A program made the position numbers and the translations under genes. DNA of 64,000 nucleotides, from positions 124,001 to 188,000 of the forward strand of contig NMRA01000334.1 in the NCBI GenBank assembly GCA_002633005.1, written 5' to 3'. Below are positions 1-10,770 of the stretch, piece by piece. Origin of the DNA: Phoronis australis (Eukaryota; Phoronida; Phoronidae). The stretch's first letter is position 1. Every line of letters begins with the position of its first letter. The notes beneath the pieces were generated by a model. That model did no database searches, was not told the origin of the DNA, and saw nothing but the letters and a program-made list of their open reading frames with translations.

Positions 1-172
1 GGATCTAAGATTTTGTCTTGGGAGACAAACATAGAAATGCTTGAAAACTTCCTCGACAGTCGGTAAAAGTAATCAAGCAGGGGGTCCGGACCTGCTTATT
101 CGTAAAAATGTGATCATGGCCATGTTGCAAAATAAGTTGCGAGGTCTCCACCAGGTGACCTTACTGTTTCAG

Positions 173-3061
173 CCCCAGACAAATGGACAATGGTACCAAT
201 CGTGGTCAAGATTTACAAGCTGCTGATCAACGAGCTGTCCAATCAACTAGAGAGTCAGAATGCTGGTGGCGGCGACGATGACGAGGAGGTAGGTCGCTTG
301 TCATTTGGTGCTGGTATACAGTTGGGTTTGTTAATCCTTCACGAGCCATCGACCTCATTGGTCCGATTTCTTTTAAGTAGTATGAGCGTGGAAAAGTCTC
401 GAGTTTTCCCGTGGATGGAATGATAGTTCATCGCAGATTACGCCTCAGGCATGGCCATTATTTATATGTGCAGATGAGTTGCCTGTATTGAGCTTGGCTG
501 GTCAGTTTCCTGGATCAGGAGATGAGTTGCCTGTATTGAGCATGGCTAGTCAATTTCCTGGATCAGGAGATGAGTTGCCTGTATTGAGCATGGCTAGTCA
601 ATTTCCTGGATCAGGAGATGAGTTGCCTGTATTGAGCTTGGCTAGTCAATTTCCTGGATCAGGAGATGAGTTGCCTGTATTGAGCGTGGCTAGTCAATTT
701 CCTGGAACAGAATTGTGTCAGCCAAGAATAAAACCCATAACCTTTCAATTGAGAGCAATGCAATGCACTCGTAGCTGTTCTTCATAGGCACTGCTCTAGC
801 AACAAGTATGCTACCATATGTTTTCATTATACGCATTCATAACAGGCACATATGCTGTCCTGTGAATCCTATATGTATTTCACTGGCCAGGGGTATTTTC
901 TGAATATTTGTTGTTTTACTCGTAATATAAGCCTGTGGTCTTCTCGTCTTGGTAATTTGCATTGTGGCGTGAGCAAACTTCGAGGGTGCAACAATCTGAA
1001 CCACAAATGTCTGATGAAGTTTAGGGAAAACATGGTATGAGTGAACACCCTGAAAGACAATATGCAGCACTGCTATACTGTACCCAAACAGCTAACCTGT
1101 ATTTTATAATCTTAGACATTACTTACTAACACTTTGGTCATGACTGATAGGCCTTATATCCGAATTAACACAAGTATAAGGTTGCGGCCTTATATCCTAG
1201 GTCATTTGCATCAAGTGATCTCAAATAAAGGCATTAAAGCCATAGCCATATCTTCCAGGTAATACGTCAGTTATGGTTATGATTATAGCCTGTTGATATC
1301 ACATGGTGTGTCACGTGTCTCGACAGGTTGAGGAGGAGTGGGAAGATGCAGACGACCTGGACGAGGACGGGCGCACTGATGGCCAGACTCTCCAGGACCT
1401 ACTTATGTCTGGGGCCGGTAACTTGGGTAAGGACATCTGCGCGGTGCAGTCGAATGGTGTACCTAGTTCATAACATTCTCTTTGTCATAACGTTCCATTG
1501 TATGAGAATCGCGACAATTTCACTAGCACTGTACACTACATGCGTAATCACTAAACGAAGTGGCATAATATTCCCCGTCTTGCTGGCTATAAACAACACC
1601 TATACTGCAGTGACCGACAATGACCTTTTTTCACATTTTTGATTCTGGACCGTTTATGCCTTTTCTAAATTTCTATTGGACTCTTTTTCAGTCGCGGCGG
1701 AAGGCTATCTTGATGTTGAATTTTACTTGTACCCTGTGTTGGCATTGGTCACCCTTTCTGAACAGTTTTGGTGTATGCACTGTATATGATTGATTTTGCG
1801 TCGTTCAATTTTGATTGCTCTTCCGGTGTAAAAATTGTACTGGGAAAGCTGTAATGTGGTTGAGCTGAACAGGAGTTTGTTTCTAGAAGAGTTTGTAGTA
1901 AAAGTTGACTATTTAACTTTTTAGCTTTGACTTTTTGTCTGCTTCCTAGCAGGCTGCAGATTTCCGTTTTTGGCATTGATTTGTTGACAAATTACCTGAT
2001 TTTTACCCTTAGCCCGATTTTGTGAAGCAGATGTTATAGCTTTGCAATTGTAATATTCCATTTTTGGGCAAGAACCATAAAGTAAAAGTGCATATTTATT
2101 TTAAAAATTGTGTATCAGAGTCTTCTTTATTTGCCCTGAAGTAGTGTGGAGCCTATGTTAGAATTGATGGCCATGTGTATTCTGACTGGTGTATTGTTGA
2201 CCTTGACCTGTAGGTTACGATCTGGACACAATAGATGACACAGAAGACGACCCTGATGCTGTAAATGACCCCATTAATAACATCAACTTACAGGTAAGTG
2301 CCAGACTCACCTTGTTGTTGTGCTTGTGAAAATCTGACTACTTAAAGTGCCACCCTCTGTTGCCCTTTTTTACACAGAGATAAGAAAGCCTACTACAGAT
2401 CTGGCTTCAATTACGGCAGTTTGAGCAGCATGTTTTACTGACCCTCGTGAAATGATTAGTGATTAGACTTCGTTAAGCACTACAGCAAGCGCTTGCAAGT
2501 TCACATAAAGATTGCATTGTTCACAGCTACCAGTTTTTCTTTGGGGAATTTTTATCCTCGTTGGCTTTTACATGAAGTAAGAGTTAACAGTAAACATTCT
2601 TGCATTTGGGGATTTGGGGCGGTTGCTACTGAAATTTCAGTTTTGTGCTTTTTAAGGCTTGCCTTATTGCTGGAGATAGTCATAACTTTAGCAAAATGTT
2701 TTTTGATAACTCTTGTTCAGCAGTTTTCAAAATTGTTTGACTTTTGATTCTGGTTTCGTCTAAGTCTTCGCGATAACGCAAAAGGAAACGAGACCAAAAA
2801 TGATACTAGGTTATTTAAAAGTTTTTCGAAAATTTTTGCTTCATAAGTTTGACGAATCCAACAATAAAATATAATCAACTTTTAGAAATTAAAACTGCTT
2901 GTCACAGAAAGGGTGTGTGTCTGATGTGATGTCATCTTTTGCAGGCTTTCTTGCTGGAGTTCCTCAAGTGGCTGTCTGAACAGCCGCGCTATCCCGAACT
3001 GCGCGAGCACCACAATGAGGCTGAGAAGACCGTTCTGAGGACAATTGGCATCAACGTTTAG
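173..3061 (+). CDS. IPO9: Importin-9, C-terminal part (last four coding exons)
   Basis: Importin-9 is a karyopherin-beta that carries histones, ribosomal proteins and actin into the nucleus in a RanGTP-dependent way. Four exons join in frame: 173-288, 1327-1426, 2214-2293 and 2945-3061, with GT donors, AG acceptors and matching phases (2+114; 33 codons+1; 2+26 codons; 39 codons with stop TAG). They give about 136 residues. Exon 1 reads PDKWTMVPIVVKIYKLLINE, the last HEAT-like helices. Exons 1-3 then carry the acidic stretch typical of the family (GGGDDDEE, EEEWEDADDLDEDG, IDDTEDDPDAVNDP). The end, EKTVLRTIGINV, matches the family ending RRVLQTIGI. The rest of the gene lies left of the window; I see no convincing exon in 1-172. 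The first intron contains a 48-bp minisatellite. Identification is from memory of the family C-terminus. Confidence 0.9.
289..2944 (+). other. IPO9 introns
   Basis: This entry covers the three introns 289-1326, 1427-2213 and 2294-2944. Apart from the 48-bp minisatellite in the first, I see no repeat, RNA gene or other coding sequence. Short open frames here lack family resemblance and splice support. Confidence 0.7.
473..709. repeat. 48-bp minisatellite, five units, in an IPO9 intron
   Basis: Units start at 473, 521, 569, 617 and 665; the last is cut short near 709. Each begins gatgagttgcctgtattgag, and units differ at only a few positions. Because 48 is a multiple of three, one frame stays open through all units, giving a 16-residue repeat (DELPVLS..SQFPGSG). 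It lies between two well-placed IPO9 exons and has no splice sites supporting inclusion, so I read it as intronic. Confidence 0.95.
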
Positions 3062-3229
3062 GGAGCAGTCGTGTCGCTTGATGCAAGTGGCTGAGTCAAC
3101 AGCTATCTAGTGTTGTGGCAGAAAGCTTGTTTGTGTTAGAAGATGTATGCCATTGTACAAGCCGATTTCAATTATGTGTTTAAAGACAGGCCCTTTCTTG
3201 ATAGCAGACTCATCCTGCTTTTCTTTCAG

Positions 3230-3985
3230 ATGGGATGTTGTTCATGCAGACGTGTCCCATTTGGCTACCAGAGGTGTCCTGTTTTTTCAATAGACATGTC
3301 CAGTTTTATGAGCAGTCATGTTCCATTTTACTAACAGACACATCTAGGTTTTGTACCTGATGCGTCGTGTGTTGCTAGTTTTTCTTACATATTGTGTTTT
3401 ACTAGCTAACAAGTCTTAATTGGGTGAACAGACATTTTGCATTTGCACCAGTGGAAGAGTAGCAGTCGCTGGGTCTGCTAACGAGTGTTGCTTTTTGTAA
3501 AGACACGTCCTGTTGTCCTTGCATACAGGTAACTGTTTAAGTCTGGCTGAGACCTAATTCAGAGGCAGAGGAACTATAAAGGTTTCTGAATTAGAGCCAC
3601 ATCCTCTGTTACTAAATGAGACCAGTTTGGACATTTATTTGAACAATGTGGTGATTTGTTAGGAGATGGTACCTGCCTTCCTAACAGGCGTGTCATGATT
3701 TGTTACCTGACTTGTTAGAGTTTGCTAGCTGACTTGTCAGTGGTGTGTCTGGAGTCATGTCCTATTTCGTTTGGAGACGCTTCCTGTTTTGCTTGCAAGT
3801 GTGTTGTTTTTGTGAGCAGAAGTTTAGTGCCATGTCAAGTGTCATGTCATGTCATGTCCTCTTTCTTGCAGCCGTGTCCTGTTATGCTCTCAGGTGTGCT
3901 ATGTTTTTTTCTTTTTGCTAATAGGTCATTTTCCTCCAACAGACATTTCATTGGCCAGAGGGTTCTTTTATTCTGTGAATAGTCT
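3230..3985. repeat. Degenerate ~24-bp tandem repeat in the IPO9 3' UTR or downstream
   Basis: After the IPO9 stop, a motif of the form (a/g)(c/t)(a/g)tgtcc-tgtttt-gctaacag recurs. It is clearest at 3245-3345, where gtgtcc, gtgtcc, atgtcc, atgttcc and acatct follow each other every 23-25 bp. It reappears around 3500-3535, and strongly at 3680-3960 (gtgtcatg, catgtccta, cgcttcctgttttgcttgcaag, cgtgtcctgttatgctctcagg). The array is old and divergent, with unequal spacing. The C/T-rich, AG-ending units resemble splice acceptors, but no exon is implied. Confidence 0.6.
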
Positions 3986-4556
3986 GTACTCCATTGGGTC
4001 TGGATTGCATTAAACATGGAAACATAATCCTATGGACCAGATTGGTTGTTCAAGCAATCCCATTAACACTGGTCACATATTTGTGAACACGGCTCGAGGT
4101 CCTGTTTACTGAGTTCATTGATTCGCAAACTTGTGCTCACACTCACAAAACTGACTGATGCACCCCAAATCCACAGCTAATGAACTCGCGTCCACCAAGG
4201 AACACATCAGTAAGATGCTAAGAGTACCAGTCATGTTTGCGGACTGTGAACCATGTTTAGTGAATGCGAGTCGGTGAGATGTGCTTTTTAGGTGCATAAG
4301 CCGTACTCAGTGTGGGCACGCGTTGGTCAGTCAATGAGTCGAGTTTCATAAGTTGTTTTTCTAAAGTGCTTAGCTATGTTCATAGGAGCGTGCACCATGT
4401 TACTTGTGTAGCCTGTTGTGTCTGGTAAGAAATGTTGTAACAATGGCAACGTTATCCATGAGGGTATGTGCTCATCATCCAGGCCCGAGAGTCTGTTTCG
4501 TGGAATGTGACTCGAGACTAACGGCACAAATTTGGTCTGAGGCTCCCATTTCGCAA

Positions 4557-4730
4557 TTGACCTATCGCGCGCTCCGCCCTTTGCAAAAAGTCGACAAACA
4601 AACAAGAAGTTTTACCTGGCAACATGTTGTTTGTCGCTTAAAATGGCGGCATGGAAACGAAGGTGTGTCAAGAATGCTGCTTTTTGATTGGTCAGTTAAG
4701 CCGTCAATCAAAATCCTGGCGATAGGTCAA
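4557..4730. promoter_or_regulatory. Promoter-like patch bounded by a 12-bp inverted repeat
   Basis: A perfect 12-bp inverted repeat, ttgacctatcgc (4557-4568) and gcgataggtcaa (4719-4730), encloses a patch with locally raised CpG content. Inside is aaaatggcggcatgg (from 4639), which combines a YY1-like AAAATGGCGGC motif with an ATG, followed 20 nt later by a possible donor (gtgtgt). A CCAAT-type gattggtcag lies at 4685-4695. YY1 motifs overlapping start codons are common in animal housekeeping promoters. No downstream exon continues the frame, so whether this is a real promoter is unknown. Confidence 0.3.
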
Positions 4731-4947
4731 ATACTGAATAGACATTTAGTTGTGTAATTATTAGCATGTCACAGCCCAGAAATAATTCATATAAATTAGT
4801 CAGTAACTAGAAATCATAGATATATTTTTAGATACTTTGTACTTTGTGTTAAAGTGAGATTTTTAATTATTTTTCAAAAATAGCTGTCCGGAGTGGGAGA
4901 CCAAATTCCTGACTTAAATCTAAGTCACTTGTCATGAAAGAGACCGG

Positions 4948-5320
4948 CTGCATGAAACAGTCCCAACCGAGTTCCCTAAATCTACTGCGTATATGTGGGC
5001 TTGTGAAAACATTGATTGTCCTCTCCTGTGCTCTTTGAGTCTCATTACCAAGTCAATTTTGATTTTGATACAAATCGAGAGTAAACTATTTCTTGAATTC
5101 TCAGTATTGTGAAAATAAGTAAGGATCTTTTCATGCTAGGCCCCCTTAAGGACTGAGTCCCTAATTATTATGTAAGTATCAGAAATTGTTATTAGTCAAA
5201 GAGGAGCTCATAATAAAGATAAAATTGTAGAAAAATATAACATCTGTGAGTGAAAAACAAAACAAATACACATAAGATTTAGGGAACTTAGTTGAGTCCC
5301 AATTTGGGACTTTCATGCAA
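4948..5320. repeat. Imperfect inverted repeat (possible MITE)
   Basis: The left arm near 4950-4985 (catgaaacagtccc, then agttccctaaatct) recurs inverted at about 5278-5320, with an extra dozen bases in the right arm. The shared 14-base block agttccctaaatct is exact. An inverted pair about 300 bp apart in non-coding DNA suits a short non-autonomous transposon. No target duplication is evident. Confidence 0.4.
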
Positions 5321-8294
5321 CTGGGCACAGGTGTCTTAAACTGCTTGAAGCCTTGTTTACCTTGATGCACTATTTGTATATTGTTAACAACACAGAATTG
5401 AGTTTTGGCTGCTTGACTTGACTTGAAGATGTTTTTGATCAATTTTTTTAACTTTCTACTGTCCATGAGTAGATCAAGTTGGTGCTTGGATGCATGTGCA
5501 CTCCTATTAAGAATCAAAGCTCCCTCAATGGATAACCTTGCCATGTCTTGGAAAACTAAGATTTGAGGGCTCTCTTTTCCTTCCTTGGGTCCGCCTGTTC
5601 TCTTAGTGCTGTGTTTTACTTAGAATGAATGGAATTTTATGAGACAGTAAAAAGTTTGAAGTCTTTTTAGATTTTTTAAAGTGTCATGCTCCATTACCTG
5701 GTGTAAGATGCCTCTTATTTTCAGAAGCATGAAAAAATGACCGAAAGTGCAAGTTTGGGAATTACAAATATGCATTCGATACTGCACAATCATGGAATGA
5801 CGATGGGTAACTTGGAATTCAGTAGATGGTGCCATGTGTATAAATGCTTGCATTCATGTTCAGCAGGAGTACCACCTTGTTGGTTATTCGTGCTGTGTAG
5901 GAATGCCACCTTCTCTGTTTTTAGGTAAAATATGGTGCTTTCTTTCTTAGCGCCATCTAGTGAGTGCCATGTTGTTCATTAAACTTATTCACTTGCGTAG
6001 CTTTCTTTTTTGTGTTAATAAAAGATAGTTTGTTTCATTGGTAATCTGTTTGGGTGAGAGCGTCGAGTCTCAAGCTACATTTGAAGAATGACAAGTTTTG
6101 AGGAGGGTTGTAAAAGACGATCATATAATGCGGGGACGCCCCAAAATCAGGAATTTCATAGAAATCAAGCCCTGGCTTGAGAGTGGATGGGCTGGCCTTT
6201 TTGTGGAAATTTGTTGCAATTGACAGATTTGTTTTTATTCACCCAGTAAGTTTGATTCTCTGTTATAGTAGATCTGTATTTTGTCACTGATGTATACATT
6301 GCAGTAAAGGTAAGCTGGCACCCGCGCATCCAATTGTAATTGTACCAAGTTTTTCTAAATTTTAATTTTTCAGTTAAATTATTTTATCTAATTAGTTTAG
6401 CTACTGGTTCAAAACCAACCTAGTGCAAACATTGCCTAAAATAACTGACTTGTAAAATCTCTTGGCAATCGATTTTTAAATAGGTGTAGAATTGCACTTG
6501 GAGTTGAGTAATAGAAACATGCTGATGATGGTTTTACTCTGTGTGGTCAGTTGTTTTTGTTTTTATTTTTGGAGCACAAATTCTGGAAATGTTTAGCATC
6601 CTTTTAGAACTTCCTGAATATAATTACTTTTGTCTAGAGATAGTTGATGTTTGATCAACCTATGGAAAGTACCAATTGATGGAAAGTATTGTAATACAAT
6701 AAAATATCAATTCGTGTGTTATGGTTTCTTGTCACTTTTTATTAATATTTGATGGGACCTCCTTATATGGGAAATTATCCAGGCTTGCGGCTATTTCTGA
6801 AGCACCTGTTGTCAGCAGCGTTGATGTGTTTTGAATTATAACTTGACTAATTAAGCTAACGAGAATGGATTAAACACAACCGAAAAACACCCAGTTTATG
6901 AAATGCAAGTACAGCAGGAATGGCCCCTTGGGTCAAGACGTGAAGTTCAGTGGCACGTGTCTGAAACTGGAGCTAAATAAATTTAGATTTAAGAGCATTA
7001 TTTTGGGCATAGGCCTAGTCGCCTATAGGGAATTACGTACTGGTTTGAGGACTGGAGTGCTATCATCTGCTTTTTTATTGAAAGGGCAGTGAACGATCCC
7101 AGCGAAATTGCTCGGCGGATATCTGGATGCCTGAGCGCGTGATTTTGGAAAGGACATAATTTCAATATATGTATCAGCGTATACAAGACGTACGTAATTC
7201 GTTATTTATTTATTCATGATTCTTATGCACTGCTTTACAAAAAAACTCCAGTTCGTCCCCTTTAGCTGGCTGAAATATTGAATTGGACAATTTGCTCTCG
7301 TTAAATTGGTATTAAAGTATTCTCTACCGTTACATTTCCGAATTCGAAAATGGCGCATGTGCAGAACCATGCATTGCCTACGGTGACTACATAGGGACCA
7401 CCGGTTCATCATCAGCACCAACTAGCGATGAGCGTCGTAATGTTTTTAAGTGCTTCTGTAATTCAGAATTCAACATTAACAACAAAAGAGCGCGATAATG
7501 ACCCTTTATTATTGGCACGATCAATCGTAGTCGTAATCTTTTCAGGAGGTAGAAGTTGGACGAAGAAATGAAAATTCAAGTACTACAGCCGATGGGTTTC
7601 AAACACTGGTCTTCTGGGCCGCCGCGCTCCGGCATGGAGGTACGCCAAAACGAAGAAAATGTTTCGTATTGACACGTGCCGGATTGTCCATAAGCTGTAC
7701 TAAGCTACACGTACAGCTTAGGGCCCCGCGCAAAACAGGGCCCCACATTTTTTGTTTGGAACTTGTAAGTGAAACGTTGCGCCAAAGAAGTCGAGAAAAG
7801 CACTGTCGCTTCATTGTAGGATTTTCTATTTATTTGTTTTAGTGAGCTTTGTAGCTGTGTAAATTCATGCGCGCACCCAGGGGGGCGGGGGGAACGGGGG
7901 GGGGGGGGCGAACGAGCTCCCCATTTGGNCATGGTTTTTAGTTTGCAAATCACTCCAACTGCACACACTATCCAGCCCCCTCAAGACAAGCCTGACCACA
8001 AGCTATCCCATGAGCCTTCGCGCAGGAAGTAACTCGCACATGCGCAATGCGTAGTTCGTTTGCGCTGCAAATCCGCTATTCGCTCACTACTGATGGACGC
8101 TAACATTCAGTAATGGGCGAATCTCACAAGTGATACACACAAGTGAGAAGCTTTTAACAGAACACGTTGCCAGTTAGTACTGAATCTTAACTTGAAAGTG
8201 TAGCCGGCTCTACAATAGTTCAGGAACTTGGTTTGTACCGACGTTTGACGGTATAGGCCGCTTGTTGTCAAGAATGTAAGCAAACGTTGAATAA

Positions 8295-9266
8295 CTTCAT
8301 AGGCGGATTTAGGGGGGGGGGNGGCTGCCGCAAAAAAATAAAACAGCAAGAGCGTAGGAAAATGTTGAGTTTATTAATTAACCCCGGTAATTAAAATTAT
8401 ACGGATGAAACATGATTAAATGTGTGCAATTTTAGTGTTTGGGGGGAGGGGGGCTTAGATCCAATTTTAAGTGTCAAATTCGGAACACGGCGCATTCGTA
8501 ACAGAACTATGGCTAAGCCTCTCCCGCGATATCCCAGGCGACCGGCAGTGGCGCTGCGCACTACGACTCCGTTTCCGTCGTCTGCTCCACTGTGCAACGA
8601 AGAAAATTTATTTCATTTTTTAAAGAAAATGAAAAAACAGAAACTGCTGGTAAGATGTGAATTTTAATCGTGAATTGGTGAATCAATCTGAAACTCATAA
8701 TTCTCTCTTTGTCAAACCTTAACTTAAAACGATTTCCAAAGCAATCCCGTCATTATTGCCAACACGAAAAACGGATTTGGTTTTTGGGCATTTGAAGACT
8801 GTTTTAAATACAACAAATTTGTGAAGAACCGATTGCAAAAAATATAAAACGTGTAATAAGAATAACAAAAAGAAGTAGGTTTCGCGCGCAAACGCTGTGG
8901 ACCATAAACAAGTATGTCTCGTAGCACGACATAAGTAGTTAAGTCGTAGTGGTGTAGTGGTAAAGCACGCGCGCTCTAACCGCCAGGTCGTGAGTTCGAG
9001 TCTGTGGTATACACGGTTTCTCCTGTTTGACACATTCTCCTTGTTTTATTTTTGCCTTTTTTTTCTTTGATAATACTTCACTGAGGAATCAAGGAAAATG
9101 CTTGATTTTTAGAGGAAAAAAAAATTCCTGGGCGGGAGGGGGGTTTGTCCTCCTCCCGGCCTCCCCCCATTCGGTGCTATGCGCATCTACAATCGTGGTT
9201 TGCGCAAATGCTTAGAGACGGACAAAATGTTGGGCCCCCTCGTGATATCCTAGATCCGCCACTGAA
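8295..9266. mobile_element. Candidate non-autonomous DNA transposon with GGCGGATCTAGG-type ends
   Basis: The left end (cataggcggatttagg, followed by a G run with an N at 8322) is inverted relative to the right end (cctagatccgccactg, 9248-9264). Ends of the form CAGTGGCGGATCTAGG are, as I recall, common among hAT-like elements in animals. The interior of about 0.95 kb has no transposase reading frame. It contains a tRNA-like segment (8943-9009) and short inverted G/C runs. A second, shorter element with similar ends lies at 15067-15222. Confidence 0.45.
8943..9009 (+). repeat. tRNA-derived (SINE-like) segment
   Basis: The segment contains an A-box-like gtggtgtagtggtaaagcac and a B-box-like gtgagttcgagtc at normal tRNA spacing, with an intervening gcgctctaac. 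The anticodon arm pairs for only about three base pairs and the acceptor ends do not match, so I do not call a functional tRNA gene. It lies inside the candidate TIR element 8295-9266. Confidence 0.5.
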
Positions 9267-10203
9267 CTTTGTCTTCATGCTACATTTTTGTGGCGCCGGC
9301 TGAGTTCAATTGAGTTCCACAAAACCTGACGTCACTGTTGGCTGGGTGCAATTCACTTTTTTGAATTCAGATCTGTTTTGATGAGCTTGAAAAGGAAGCT
9401 AAATCTAAATTTCCTTAGTATAAATAATAAAGCTGCAGCGAAACGATCGGACATGAAAATCTGAAGCCAGCACCGGGTTCGAAGAAGCCGGAGCCGCTCA
9501 GTGCACTCTACCAAGTTTTCCGCCGTAACTTGAAATCAAAAAACTGACAGAACTTCGCAAAACCCCTACTCGCACCCACTCGCCCCCACCCGCCAACAAT
9601 TGGACCACTGCTGTGCCTCCGAAAGCATTTTTTTTTCTCAAAAAAGCGAGTTACGCCTGTCTCTATTTTTAGAGTTCCTTTGCGGATTTTCATTTAATTT
9701 TGCCTGACAGGTGTTCTTAGAGAGAACACGACGCCTTGCTTAGCTTCAGTCAATGTATTCTGTGCCATTTAATGACCATTTTTACGATATTAAAACACTA
9801 ATGAAATTGCATTGCAGTCCGTCGTGGGTGCATTTCAACAATCCATGTAGCTCTTGTTTACAGGGAGCGGGTTCAGTGAAACCTGCCTCCCGTTCAGTAA
9901 CGAGGCTAGGACCTCGCTAAAATACAAGACCTCGCGAGATTACGTGAGATATTACCGTGCAATTTAGATGAGAGCACGTGACTTTGACTAGGTTTTAGCT
10001 AGGTCCTAGCGTAGATAGTAGCGTCTACTGAACGCACGCCTGGTTCCAAATATCCAAGGCACCCCACTGTGTCGAGCTGGGTTAACCCAATAAAGAAAGC
10101 ATTGAAGCGCTCAATGGAACTGCATGTGATCACGTGCGGGTTTCAATGACAGCACTGCAGACCGTTTCATTTTGCTGGTGGGCCTGTCATCAATAAAATG
10201 AGA

Positions 10204-10560
10204 AGAAAAAGGTCAAACACTTTTCTCCTGAGGAAAAGGTTTCCCTACAGAACTGATTACAGAAAAAATTAATGTCATAGATGGAGAGCAAGAAAAGTGA
10301 CGTCAACTGAAAACGTCAACGGGGAGCAACAGGCTTTTGGAGCTGAGGGACAGTGGGTCCAGTCTGGCTAACAGTACAGTTCCCGCAATCAAAAAAAAAA
10401 AAAAACAGTTAAAGGACATTTGGAAACTGAGTAGAACGAGGGAAGTGATGTGGTCTTCCGAGGAGATGAGATCGCAGAAATAGTTTTAATTATGATGATC
10501 GAAGGTATTTTTGAGAGCGATGGAGTCCGTCGCGCTAACCAGCGGATAAAGAGAAGCANA
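10204..10560 (+). pseudogene. Broken Myb/SANT-like DNA-binding domain
   Basis: Across several frames the sequence reads HFSPEEKVSL, then (frame change) TELITEKINVIDGEQEK, then (frame change) DVN-stop-KRQR and a Trp-containing stretch. This order resembles the Myb/SANT-like domains found in animal Harbinger-type transposon accessory proteins and in domesticated MSANTD-like genes, with the pattern FSPEEK..L..LI.E..NVI.G......N.KR..AW. At least two frameshifts and a stop inactivate it. The 3' side runs into a poly(A) tract and a duplicated block. The family assignment is from recall and moderately uncertain. Confidence 0.5.
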
Positions 10561-10770
10561 AAAAAAAAAAAAAAAAAAAACAGTTAAAGGACATTTGGAA
10601 ACTGAGTAGAACGAGGGAAGTGATGTGGTCTTCCGAGGAGATGCATCTCCTCGGAAGACCACATCACTTCCCTCATGAGATCGCAGAAATAGTTTTAATT
10701 ATGATGATGATCGAAGGTATTTTTGAGAGCGATGGAGTCCGTCGCGCTAACCAGCGGATAAAGAGAAGCA
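10406..10770. repeat. Duplicated ~150-bp block, second copy carrying a perfect 62-bp palindrome
   Basis: The block starting cagttaaaggacatttgg occurs at 10406-10558 and again at 10581-10770, separated by an N and about 20 As. The copies are nearly identical, except that the second contains a snap-back of its own sequence. At 10613-10674 the DNA is a perfect 62-bp palindrome centred on gatgcatc. The first copy has a single arm of it. This could be a real template-switch event or an assembly or cloning artefact next to the N. Confidence 0.85.

Larger units (their letters stand above)
3986..8294. other. Intergenic stretch without a supported gene
   Basis: I see no exon I can assign. Possible poly(A) signals on the + strand lie near 6018 (aataaaag) and 6700 (aataaaatatc) and could end a long IPO9 3' UTR. 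The stretch includes a promoter-like patch at 4557-4730 and a loose inverted repeat at 4948-5320, both listed separately. Between 7600 and 8100 the sequence becomes GC-richer, with a long G run near 7880-7910 and an N at 7929, suggesting poorly assembled repeat DNA. Confidence 0.5.

Noticed and set aside
479-787. Open frame of 102 codons at the IPO9 minisatellite
   Set aside because: It is an open frame only because the 48-bp unit is a multiple of three. There are no splice sites, and it lies between two confirmed IPO9 exons.
4641-4660. First coding exon MAAWKR before a gtgtgt donor
   Set aside because: Its phase does not fit either acceptor before 12775, and no other continuation was found. 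It is kept only as a promoter-like patch.
8943-9009. Functional tRNA gene
   Set aside because: Anticodon and acceptor stems do not pair properly. The A and B boxes alone indicate a tRNA-derived repeat.
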